Part shown: positions 18,736-26,504 of the stretch, one piece after another
How the letters are laid out: each line of letters begins with the position of its first letter
How positions within the stretch are numbered: position 1 is the stretch's first letter
DNA from: a bacterium
GTDB taxonomy: Bacteria > Zhuqueibacterota > QNDG01 > DSAB01
Reading direction: 5' to 3'
Length of the DNA stretch: 64,000 bases
NCBI GenBank assembly: GCA_016931965.1
Contig: JAFGDT010000058.1
Coordinates: 18,586-82,585 of the forward strand
The notes under the pieces: model-generated
Databases searched by the model: none
What the model saw: only the letters and a program-made list of their open reading frames with translations
Told to the model about the DNA's origin: nothing
Translations under genes and position numbers: made by a program

Positions 18736-18763
18736 TTGTAATTTAGATACAATATTGTATATT
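18736..18763 (+). promoter_or_regulatory. Putative promoter of the GH130-receiver gene
   Basis: TTGTAA (18736-18741), a 16-base spacer and TATATT (18758-18763), about 75 bases before the ATG at 18839. The -10 overlaps the palindrome at 18747-18760. Match is moderate (4 of 6 in each box). Confidence 0.35.
18747..18760. promoter_or_regulatory. 14-bp perfect palindrome, candidate operator
   Basis: ATACAATATTGTAT reads the same on both strands. It lies in the 181-bp gap between the divergent PIG-L operon and the GH130-receiver gene, and overlaps the -10 region of a putative promoter in each direction. It could let one dimeric regulator control both arms of the glycan cluster. Confidence 0.5.
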
Positions 18764-18784
18764 TATCGTCATGCAATTGTCAGA
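18756..18784 (-). promoter_or_regulatory. Putative promoter of the minus-strand glycan operon
   Basis: Read on the minus strand: CTGACA (18784-18779), a 17-base spacer and TATACA (18761-18756), about 98 bases before the TTG start of the PIG-L gene at 18657. The -10 overlaps the palindrome at 18747-18760. Confidence 0.4.
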
Positions 18785-18838
18785 ATTCATTTGAGTTGAC
18801 CCATGCACAAATGAGGTGAACAACCAAGAGGGATTTAC

Positions 18839-20689
18839 ATGGCTATTAATGTCAAAAGAATACCGGTTCGTTTTTCTCCTGATCCAAAACGTGTTATCAC
18901 ACATTTTTTTATGCCCGGTGATGAAGAAAGGGCCAGACAAATTATAAAAAAAATACTGGACATGTCCGATGAAGAACACCGTATGATACTCAATCAGACG
19001 TTACGGGATTTCTCTCGTCGTCACCGGAACATCACACGAATTTTTGAAAATAATTTCAATAACGTCCGACACGTTCTCAATAAGACAAATATCGATGCTG
19101 ACACTTTGTCTAAAGAAAAAAAGCTTGTCATTGGCTCCTATTTTACCAAAGAATATTCCATTGAATCGGCAGCTTTTTTTAATCCCTCCATTGTTGAAGA
19201 TCCTTATCAATTGAATCTGTCAAACGGCCAAAAAAGGGTGATCGTTAGTTTTCGTGCCACAGGCGAAGGACACATCTCGTCGATTACTTTTCGGAGTGGC
19301 ATCATTGACAAGGACAACAATCTGGTTTTCAAAACACCCAGTGAGCTGGTTGATGTGCCTGAGATTGTGACCCGTCATGTCTATCAGAAAGCCCTTTTTC
19401 TCCGTAAACTTGATGAGATGCGAATCAAAAAAGATGTTATTAAAATGGTTATGGATCAGCTGAACGAAGAGTTTGTCTATGGAGAACTCCAGGCAGCCAT
19501 AGCCAAGGTCATGAAGCAAGACCTTTCTTTTACAAGTGAAAAAGTTCTCCACGCTATCAACTGGCTTGCCACCTCTCACTATGAAGTCACCTTCTCTATG
19601 GACACAGCACTCTCTGAGCGGGTTCTGTTTCCCGTATCCTATACAGAGAGCAACGGCATTGAAGATGCCCGATTTGTCCGTTTTACAAATGATGGTGAAC
19701 GTATTACTTACTATGCCACTTATACAGCATATAATGGATTCGCTATTCTTCCCAAGCTTATTGAAACCGAGGATTTCTACCATTTTAAAGTTCAGCCAAT
19801 AAACGGAGAATATGCACAGAACAAAGGGATGGCCCTTTTCCCGCGAAAAATTGATGGTCAATATACCATGCTCTCCCGTATCGATGGCATCAACAATTAT
19901 GTGATGTTTTCCGATGAGATCCATCTCTGGCGTCATGCTGAAAAAATACAAGAACCGATGTATCCGTGGGAATTGGTTCAAGTAGGCAATGCAGGATCGC
20001 CTATTGAAACCGATCAAGGATGGCTCGTTATTACCCACGGTGTGGGTGTCATGCGCACCTACTGCCTGGGTGCTGTTCTTCTGGATCTCGATAAACCCAC
20101 ACGGCTCATTGGACGTTTGAAGGAGCCCCTGCTTGTTGCCAATGAGGAAGAGCGTGCGGGTTATGTGCCGAATGTCGTCTATTCCTGTGGTTCCATTGTT
20201 CATAACAATGAGCTGATCATTCCCTATACGATGTCCGACTATGCTTCTGCCTTTGCTGTAGTGTTGCTGGATGAACTGCTCCACGAATTGCGTCCTCGAT
20301 TGTCCCGTAAAAGAAAGCAGAAATCGGTTGGAGATGAACATTCCATACTGTTGGTGGAAGATGATGCCGTGACTCGGGAAACGATCCATCAAATTCTCAT
20401 GAAAGAAGGGTATCAGGTGGAAGTTGCCTCCGACGGTATCGACGCACTGATGCATGTTGCGCAGGAGCATTTCGATTTAATCATCTCCGATATTCGCATG
20501 CCCAACCTGGACGGTTTTCAGTTGTTGGAAAAGATGAATGAAAAAAAGATTCACATTCCGGTTATACTGATTACAGGGTATCATAATCACGAATATCAAT
20601 TGAAGAGTAAAAAACTGGGCGCTGTCGATTATATCAAAAAACCTATTAACAGGAAATTGCTTATAGATAAATTAAAAAAATTGTTTTAA
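18839..20689 (+). CDS. GH130-type glycosidase/phosphorylase fused to a response-regulator receiver domain
   Basis: 616 residues, one unbroken frame from an ATG with GAGGGA at 5 bases. Residues about 1-490 match the larger GH130-related 'glycosidase' family: 'AAFFNPSIVEDP', 'RVIVSFRATGEGHISSI', 'NGIEDARFV' (Asp276 at the family's GxEDPR catalytic motif, with Ala for Pro), and five-bladed-propeller segments such as 'VGNAGSPIETDQGWLVITHG'. GH130 enzymes cleave or phosphorolyse beta-mannosides. Residues 501-616 are a complete receiver: acidic pair Asp508/Asp509, phospho-acceptor Asp551, Thr579 and Lys601. No DNA-binding domain follows. Phosphorylation would thus act on the enzyme itself. It is divergent from the PIG-L/GT4 operon and convergent with the M15 peptidase gene. 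Confidence 0.88.
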   Translation: MAINVKRIPVRFSPDPKRVITHFFMPGDEERARQIIKKILDMSDEEHRMILNQTLRDFSRRHRNITRIFENNFNNVRHVLNKTNIDADTLSKEKKLVIGSYFTKEYSIESAAFFNPSIVEDPYQLNLSNGQKRVIVSFRATGEGHISSITFRSGIIDKDNNLVFKTPSELVDVPEIVTRHVYQKALFLRKLDEMRIKKDVIKMVMDQLNEEFVYGELQAAIAKVMKQDLSFTSEKVLHAINWLATSHYEVTFSMDTALSERVLFPVSYTESNGIEDARFVRFTNDGERITYYATYTAYNGFAILPKLIETEDFYHFKVQPINGEYAQNKGMALFPRKIDGQYTMLSRIDGINNYVMFSDEIHLWRHAEKIQEPMYPWELVQVGNAGSPIETDQGWLVITHGVGVMRTYCLGAVLLDLDKPTRLIGRLKEPLLVANEEERAGYVPNVVYSCGSIVHNNELIIPYTMSDYASAFAVVLLDELLHELRPRLSRKRKQKSVGDEHSILLVEDDAVTRETIHQILMKEGYQVEVASDGIDALMHVAQEHFDLIISDIRMPNLDGFQLLEKMNEKKIHIPVILITGYHNHEYQLKSKKLGAVDYIKKPINRKLLIDKLKKLF

Positions 20690-20736
20690 GGTACTCAATA
20701 ATAAAATATATACATTTTAACCATTTATCTTTAATC

Positions 20737-21711
20737 TCACCATCTTGCTCGAAATCCTCTCACATCAACATGAACAAAAGGCCCATGAGATAATGTTCTT
20801 CTGTACCAGCCCAATCCACCAATAAACATTTCATAAAATGGTCTCCCGTACATTTTATCAATAATATCGTAGATAATTTCTGCATCGTGATAATTGATTT
20901 GACCATCTTGATTCAAGTCATCCATCATGCCATCCCGTGGATTTACATCAACAAAGATATCCGCAGCGCCGCCCCACACGTGTCGGCTGTATTTGACATT
21001 GCCGATCAATTTGTTATAATAAGGTGTTCTGTAGCCGCTCATGATGTGCAGGGTTCCACACGCATAGCCTTTCTCATTTATTTTCTCTAAAATCAATTCC
21101 AGTTTCAGTAATAGGCGCTCCCTTAACACAACATATTTTGGATAATCCCCATCCTGTTTACTAACAAATGATTTCAATTGAAAATGAGGAGAGATAAACG
21201 TGTCTTCGTTTTCTTTTGTCACCTCTATGAAACCTTTTGGCGGGCTGTAGATCAGCAATTCATTTAAAAGCGTGGTTGGATATTCACCAATCCGATATCC
21301 ATTCAAGTATTCTCCTTTCAATTCTTTATAGGGAACCATAACGAAGACGTTTAAAATCATTGAATCTTGCATAGCAGATCGAATAATAGTTATCGGATAG
21401 AGGCCTGGGTTTTGAGGTGGTTGAAAACGCCACTCATTTTTATCAAGGGATGTGATGGATCCTCCCGAAAGATATATTTCATATGTATCGGTTTTTTCGT
21501 CACCCACAATCTGGATAGCAATCTGCTCATCAGGAATAATAAAAACACCCATCACTTTATAAGACGGGATTTCATTCTTGAATTGAATTGAATATGAGAC
21601 TTTTTCTGATGAAAATAATTTTACTGGCTCTTGTGCGAATAACTGAAAAAAGCTACCCATATGTATTGTGAATAGTAATCCAATAGTTAGTCTAGATAAA
21701 TGATTTGTCAT
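20737..21711 (-). CDS. Exported M15A-type D,D-carboxypeptidase-like protein with EF-hand loop
   Basis: 324 residues with a signal peptide (about 5-27), a beta-rich region to about 150, and a C-terminal M15A/DUF882-like peptidase domain. Zinc ligands fit His244 ('SRHVWGG'), Asp251 ('AADIF') and His314 ('HVDVRG'). Between the second and third ligands sits a calcium-loop match, Asp265-Asn267-Asp269-Gly270-Ile272-Asp276. The likely role is periplasmic trimming of peptidoglycan stem peptides. It is the last gene of the extended tol-pal operon, 33 bases after the L,D-transpeptidase. Confidence 0.82.
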   Translation of the reverse strand: MTNHLSRLTIGLLFTIHMGSFFQLFAQEPVKLFSSEKVSYSIQFKNEIPSYKVMGVFIIPDEQIAIQIVGDEKTDTYEIYLSGGSITSLDKNEWRFQPPQNPGLYPITIIRSAMQDSMILNVFVMVPYKELKGEYLNGYRIGEYPTTLLNELLIYSPPKGFIEVTKENEDTFISPHFQLKSFVSKQDGDYPKYVVLRERLLLKLELILEKINEKGYACGTLHIMSGYRTPYYNKLIGNVKYSRHVWGGAADIFVDVNPRDGMMDDLNQDGQINYHDAEIIYDIIDKMYGRPFYEMFIGGLGWYRRTLSHGPFVHVDVRGFRARW

Positions 21712-21744
21712 CTTCTGTTCTCTACAAAACTGAATATTCTCGTT

Positions 21745-23436
21745 TTAAAATAAAAACGATCTAACTGGCATTTCATTGAGTGCTTCTTCCAACATTGGAT
21801 CTCGATCATAAATATCTTTTCTGAATTGAATTGATCCGTTTTCTTCCACCCAGGCTGTCCAGTAGAGGAGATGAATGGGTACAGGTTCGGGTAAACTGAT
21901 GGTTTGCTCACTGTTCTTTTGAATTGCCATCAGGATTTTTTCTCGCGTCCAATCTGTTCTATCTTGTAGGAAGTATACAGCCAATTCGATAGGGTTTTCA
22001 ATTCGGATGCAACCCGAACTGAATGTGCGTTCCGTCTTTGCGAAGAGCTCACGGGAAGGTGTATCATGCAGATATACATTAAATTTATTGGGGAACATGA
22101 ATTTGATCTGCCCCAGTGCATTTAACGGACCTGGCTCCTGGCGAAATCGATAGGGGAATTGATCTGATGACAAAGTTGACCAATCAATGGTTGACGGATC
22201 AAACTCGACAGCATCGGATTCCCAGCCCCGGAAGACTTTTATATTTCGTTGATTCAAATACTGGTCATCCTTTTGGATCATGGGTAATAGATCCTGGACA
22301 GCGATATTATGAGGTACGTTCCAGTAGGGATTCAAGACAAGGTAGGTGATGCGGTCACTAAAAACGGGTGTTCGTCTGTAAGGTTTTCCGACAACCGCGT
22401 GCATTGTCATGATTGTTTTTTCATTATCAACTACGTCTAATTCAAAATTTGCGATATTAATCAAAAGGTGTTTTTTACCGAGATCCTGAGGAAGCCACTT
22501 CCACCGTTCCATATTTAATTTGATCTGGTCGATACGTTTCTCGATAGAAATATTCAGTTCAACGAGTGTGACAGCATCCAACTCTCCCGTCTCCTCCAAG
22601 CCATGTCTTTTTTGAAATCGTTTGACGGCTGTTTCAATAGTTTTATCATAAATTTGACTGATATTATGTGGATCATTTTGAAGATCGTTTGTTATGTTCA
22701 GACGGGTGCATAACATCTGAATGCGATTATCCGTATCCCCTTTTTTTAACGCAGGTCCATCAGGAACAGTAGGCCAACCTCCATTTTCTAAAATCTGCAG
22801 ATATTGAGCAAGGGCCGACTTGAGTCTTTGATAACCTTTTTGTGGCGGAAGAAGACTCTCGAGATTCTTTTGAATGGATTTTTGTTCCAAAGTTTTTTCT
22901 AAAAATGGAACCAGGTTGAGGCCCCTTCGGCTTGGTACCCACTGAGGATCGAATGTCTCAGGGTCCACTCGCCCGGATAACAAATGAGAGCTATAAACCA
23001 GAAATGCATCCGTACATAGTAAATCCAGATCAACCAGTCGATCAAAGGAAACGGTTTTCCTCGATTGTTGGAATTGCCTTATCTCTGAAAAGATAGCTGT
23101 GATTTTTTCGATATGATAATCTTTGGGTTTCAAGCCTTCGTAATGGGCTTGCTGAATGGATTCAATCAAATCATCAACTAAAGTCAGAGGGCCTCTGTCA
23201 TCACTCCTTGCAGGACGGTAGGCGCGCTGTTCATAAAAGAGTGGCAACATGGCTTGTGTGTAGATGATCTCATTGCCGATGATAATAGATAAAGGAATGC
23301 CGCCGTTTTCAATACGATTTCTGATGCATTCATCTACCTGATCTGTTAGTTCCTGATTATGGCTGAAGTCAGAATAGATCAGTGTGAGCATGATTAACAT
23401 GCACTTTAAGAATTGACCGTTTCGCTTCAGCTTCAT
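21745..23436 (-). CDS. YcbB/LdtD-type murein L,D-transpeptidase
   Basis: 563 residues, the size of E. coli YcbB (LdtD). It has an N-terminal membrane signal, a scaffold domain with 'GLKPKDYHIEKI' and 'SSHLLSGRVDP', a peptidoglycan-binding segment ('TAVKRFQKRHGLEETGELD') and a C-terminal YkuD domain. The catalytic signature is H457-DTPS plus S473-S474-G475-C476-I-R, Cys476 being the nucleophile. It makes 3-3 cross-links in peptidoglycan. Position between ybgF and the M15 peptidase, with gaps of 60 and 33 bases, places it in the tol-pal transcription unit. Confidence 0.9.
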   Translation of the reverse strand: MKLKRNGQFLKCMLIMLTLIYSDFSHNQELTDQVDECIRNRIENGGIPLSIIIGNEIIYTQAMLPLFYEQRAYRPARSDDRGPLTLVDDLIESIQQAHYEGLKPKDYHIEKITAIFSEIRQFQQSRKTVSFDRLVDLDLLCTDAFLVYSSHLLSGRVDPETFDPQWVPSRRGLNLVPFLEKTLEQKSIQKNLESLLPPQKGYQRLKSALAQYLQILENGGWPTVPDGPALKKGDTDNRIQMLCTRLNITNDLQNDPHNISQIYDKTIETAVKRFQKRHGLEETGELDAVTLVELNISIEKRIDQIKLNMERWKWLPQDLGKKHLLINIANFELDVVDNEKTIMTMHAVVGKPYRRTPVFSDRITYLVLNPYWNVPHNIAVQDLLPMIQKDDQYLNQRNIKVFRGWESDAVEFDPSTIDWSTLSSDQFPYRFRQEPGPLNALGQIKFMFPNKFNVYLHDTPSRELFAKTERTFSSGCIRIENPIELAVYFLQDRTDWTREKILMAIQKNSEQTISLPEPVPIHLLYWTAWVEENGSIQFRKDIYDRDPMLEEALNEMPVRSFLF

Positions 23437-23496
23437 GATATCTTAAACCATATGTTTCAATCGATTCATTATAAAACACAAACCTTTATATCACAG

Positions 23497-24270
23497 CTAT
23501 TGGATCCCACTCAATTTTGCACGGGCAAGATTGGCCTCTTCTGTATCTGGAAACTGTTGGATTACCGCATTTAAATACTGCTGAGCTTCTTCCGGATTAT
23601 TTTGTTGAAGAAGACAATACCCCATTTTTAGAAGAGCCGCGCCCACTTTTTCACCATTCGGGTATTCTGTAATGACTTTTTGGAATTCACGAAAGGCTGT
23701 GTCGTATTCTGCTTTTGCATAAAAGATTTCTCCAATCAAGTACTGAGCACTGTTGGCATGGGCGCTCTCCGGATACTGCCGTAACAATTCCTGAAAACCC
23801 TGGAGCGCCAATGGGTGATTACTCTGTCTTAAATCGAGGATTGCAGAATCATATAACTCCTTGGACGATCCGCTCACACTTTCTTCATTGTTTTCTGTTT
23901 GTAAAGAATCCGGTACAAAGCGGCGAGCCGACTGCTGTTCGACCTCATCAGTAAGCATCATAATCCTGTTTAAGACATCTTCCAGTTTGCTGTCTATGAA
24001 TAGAGACTTTTGATTCAATGCATCGATCTGGGATAACAGGTCAGCCCTCAATCTTTGTACGTTGTCCAGTTCCGTTGCATCCGACCGGCTGAGGCTGCGG
24101 AGTTGTTCTTTGATTTCATTGTTTTCGTCCCGCAGTCTCTCGACCTGTCCACGCAAATAGACCATATCCTCTTTAAACTGAACAATGTCTCCTCTCGAAG
24201 CACAACCCATGATCACGAAAAAAGTCAAGAGAATCCATAATGGAAAATGGGTTTTGGGTATCATTTGCAT
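23497..24270 (-). CDS. ybgF: Tol-Pal system protein YbgF/CpoB
   Basis: 257 residues. The signal ends in a lipobox-like 'FFVIMGC', so it may be a lipoprotein, unlike E. coli CpoB. A coiled coil follows ('VYLRGQVERLRDENNEIKEQL' region, about 35-110), then three TPR repeats in the last 120 residues ('ALQGFQELLRQYPESAHANS', 'AFREFQKVITEYPNG', 'AQQYLNAVIQQFPD'). CpoB links Tol-Pal constriction energy to peptidoglycan synthesis. It begins 12 bases after pal. Confidence 0.92.
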   Translation of the reverse strand: MQMIPKTHFPLWILLTFFVIMGCASRGDIVQFKEDMVYLRGQVERLRDENNEIKEQLRSLSRSDATELDNVQRLRADLLSQIDALNQKSLFIDSKLEDVLNRIMMLTDEVEQQSARRFVPDSLQTENNEESVSGSSKELYDSAILDLRQSNHPLALQGFQELLRQYPESAHANSAQYLIGEIFYAKAEYDTAFREFQKVITEYPNGEKVGAALLKMGYCLLQQNNPEEAQQYLNAVIQQFPDTEEANLARAKLSGIQ

Positions 24271-24282
24271 TTCCTTTTCTGT

Positions 24283-24810
24283 CTAACGGGTGACCACAAA
24301 TACTGCGCGGCGATTTTTTGCCCATGCTTCCGCTGTATGATTTGTATCCAAAGGCCGCTCCTTGCCATAGCTGATAGTGGATATCCGCTGGGAGGCAATT
24401 CCCATGCGGAGCAGATAATCCCTGGCCGCACCCGCTCGTTTCTCACCCAGAGCCAGGTTGTATTCAATGGTACCCCGTTCATCACAGTGACCTTCGATGA
24501 CAATCTTTACTTCGGGATTTGCTTTGAGAACAGTTGCATGTTTTGCCAGAATTTCCATGGCTTCGGGTTTCAAATTATACTTGTCAAAATCGAAGTGGAT
24601 ATTTTCAAAAGATAGTGCGGTTGTTCGCGGTTCCGTACGTGTTTCCGTTTCGACAACCGGCTGTCTCGGTTGTTCTGCAGGTTGTCGTTCTGCCGGTTTT
24701 ACTATTTCTCTTTGTGTTGTATCCTGGGGTTTCATTGTCTGTCTGTTACATCCGGCATACAGGACCAGACCAAAAAATGCAGTCACTAATATACATGTTC
24801 TTGTTTTCAT
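24283..24810 (-). CDS. pal: Peptidoglycan-associated lipoprotein Pal
   Basis: 175 residues from the ATG at 24810, which has GGAGA upstream; an ATG at 24861 gives a 17-residue extension before the signal and is not favoured. Lipoprotein signal 'LVLYAGC', a Pro/Thr/Glu-rich linker, then an OmpA-like domain with 'IHFDFDKYNLKPEA', 'IEGHCDERGTIEYN' and 'NRRAVFVV', which binds diaminopimelate in peptidoglycan. Anchored in the outer membrane, it is the target of TolB and TolA. A 176-base gap separates it from the gene upstream. Confidence 0.96.
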   Translation of the reverse strand: MKTRTCILVTAFFGLVLYAGCNRQTMKPQDTTQREIVKPAERQPAEQPRQPVVETETRTEPRTTALSFENIHFDFDKYNLKPEAMEILAKHATVLKANPEVKIVIEGHCDERGTIEYNLALGEKRAGAARDYLLRMGIASQRISTISYGKERPLDTNHTAEAWAKNRRAVFVVTR

Positions 24811-24986
24811 GTTTGTTCTCCTATGATTCATTGTTCCGATTCTATTCGGGTTTAAGCACACCCCATTTTAAAATAACACTCAGCCCTTCAGACTACGCTC
24901 TTCTCGTAACACTCATCTCTTAGTGGGGAAAAAGAGTCCAATATAGCGCTGGGGGCCCAATCCAATTTTCCGATTGTTCAATCGCC

Positions 24987-26486
24987 TTACTTCTGTAAAA
25001 TCATCCGGATAGTATTACTGTACTTTGCAGTCTGAATTCTGCATAAATACACACCTCCCGCTACCTGCCTGCCCATTTTATCTCGACCGTTCCATATTGT
25101 TGTATAATACCCTGCTTGTTTTTCCTCATTGACAAGTGTGATTATCCTTTCGCCTTTGATGTTAAACACGTCGATTCTTACCTGACTCGATTTTGGGAGT
25201 GCGTACTGTATTAAAGTCTCAGGATTAAATGGATTGGGATAATTCTGCCAAATCTTGAATTTTCCGGGTGTCTCGGATAATCGGTTGTTATTTACACTGG
25301 TGGGATATGGAGAAACCAGTGCTCCATACACATCACCATCAGTAAAAATGATATCATCCTCAGGTGAGATCTCCATCGACACCCTGTTTGCGCCGATCAC
25401 GAAATTGTTGCCATCAAACAGCATCACGCCTCCAATGGGGATTTTGTTTTCGACTGGCGAAAAAATAGTAAACGCATCCTCTAAAGGAATACCAGAAGGA
25501 TTGAAATATCGCCCTTTACAATAAACCTGGTTACTCAGGATGTTGACAAAATTCATATAGGTGATAAGATAATGGCTTCCGTCAAACGATAAATTACAAA
25601 AGTGATTGTTCCCGATATCGGAGACTGTCATTTTTTCCTCAACGATTCCAGCGGGAGTGACAAATCTTCCGTATAAATGCCAGATATCACTGGTTGTATC
25701 CACTTCGTCTTCAAAACAGACAAGATATCTTGTGCCGTCAAAACCAGCTGATACGGGATTATCACTATAATCGGGGCTGCTGTCGATGATGAAATTATTT
25801 CCCACGACAGCCCCTGTTTTGTTGATGAATTGACCGTAAACGAATGGGGAATTGTATCCGCCGCCTCTCCAGACAGCAAGATAATTCGTTCCGTCAAAGG
25901 CGATATCTCCATCGAGATACCCTTCTGAATCACTGATCTGAATAGCATTACCCACCACGCCGATCTTACTGATGAACTTGCCGTAGATGAGCCGCTCATG
26001 ATTGGGTGTAGTCAGCGTATCCTCATAAATAACAAAATACGATACATCACCATAGATAAGTGATCCGAACCCTATCCATCCCCATGAGGCGATGACAAAG
26101 GGAGCTCCTGTCAATGTGCCTGCTGTGGACACAAATTGTCCCCATAATTTCGTATCGAAGTCATTCCAGCAAACCAAATAATTGGCTCCGTCAAATGCTG
26201 CAAGCGCCCCCGGGACGGCTTGTCTGCCCAGAGAAATTCTCTGACCGCTTAGAGTGCCGGATTTCGATACAAACTGAACTGTAAGATTATACTGACCACC
26301 ATTGTCTCCCACAATGGGAATACAATAGTTGATGCCGTCAAATGCTGCGGAAAACGCATAAGTGGTGTCATCCCCGACTGCAATGGGGAATTCCGTGATT
26401 GTTTGAGTATGGGCGAGATGCATTCCAAACAAGAAGACGAAAAGCAAGGGTAAAAAAAATCGCTTATTTGAAATTGAATTGTTCAT
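24987..26486 (-). CDS. Secreted repeat protein with C-terminal sorting domain, inside the tol-pal operon
   Basis: 499 residues with a signal peptide ending near 'LAHTQ'. The body has about eight imperfect repeats built on 'AFDGTNYLVCW...GQFVSKTG', spaced 50-60 residues, most likely beta-propeller blades. The last 90 residues are a 'NYPNPFNPETLIQYALP...FNIKGERI...GVYLCRI' sorting/FlgD-like domain. Function is unknown; the repeats resemble extracellular adhesin-like or propeller proteins. It starts 18 bases after tolB and lies before pal, on the same strand, so it appears to have been inserted in the Tol-Pal operon. Confidence 0.82.
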   Translation of the reverse strand: MNNSISNKRFFLPLLFVFLFGMHLAHTQTITEFPIAVGDDTTYAFSAAFDGINYCIPIVGDNGGQYNLTVQFVSKSGTLSGQRISLGRQAVPGALAAFDGANYLVCWNDFDTKLWGQFVSTAGTLTGAPFVIASWGWIGFGSLIYGDVSYFVIYEDTLTTPNHERLIYGKFISKIGVVGNAIQISDSEGYLDGDIAFDGTNYLAVWRGGGYNSPFVYGQFINKTGAVVGNNFIIDSSPDYSDNPVSAGFDGTRYLVCFEDEVDTTSDIWHLYGRFVTPAGIVEEKMTVSDIGNNHFCNLSFDGSHYLITYMNFVNILSNQVYCKGRYFNPSGIPLEDAFTIFSPVENKIPIGGVMLFDGNNFVIGANRVSMEISPEDDIIFTDGDVYGALVSPYPTSVNNNRLSETPGKFKIWQNYPNPFNPETLIQYALPKSSQVRIDVFNIKGERIITLVNEEKQAGYYTTIWNGRDKMGRQVAGGVYLCRIQTAKYSNTIRMILQK

Positions 26487-26504
26487 TTTTATTTTCCTTT
26501 CTTC

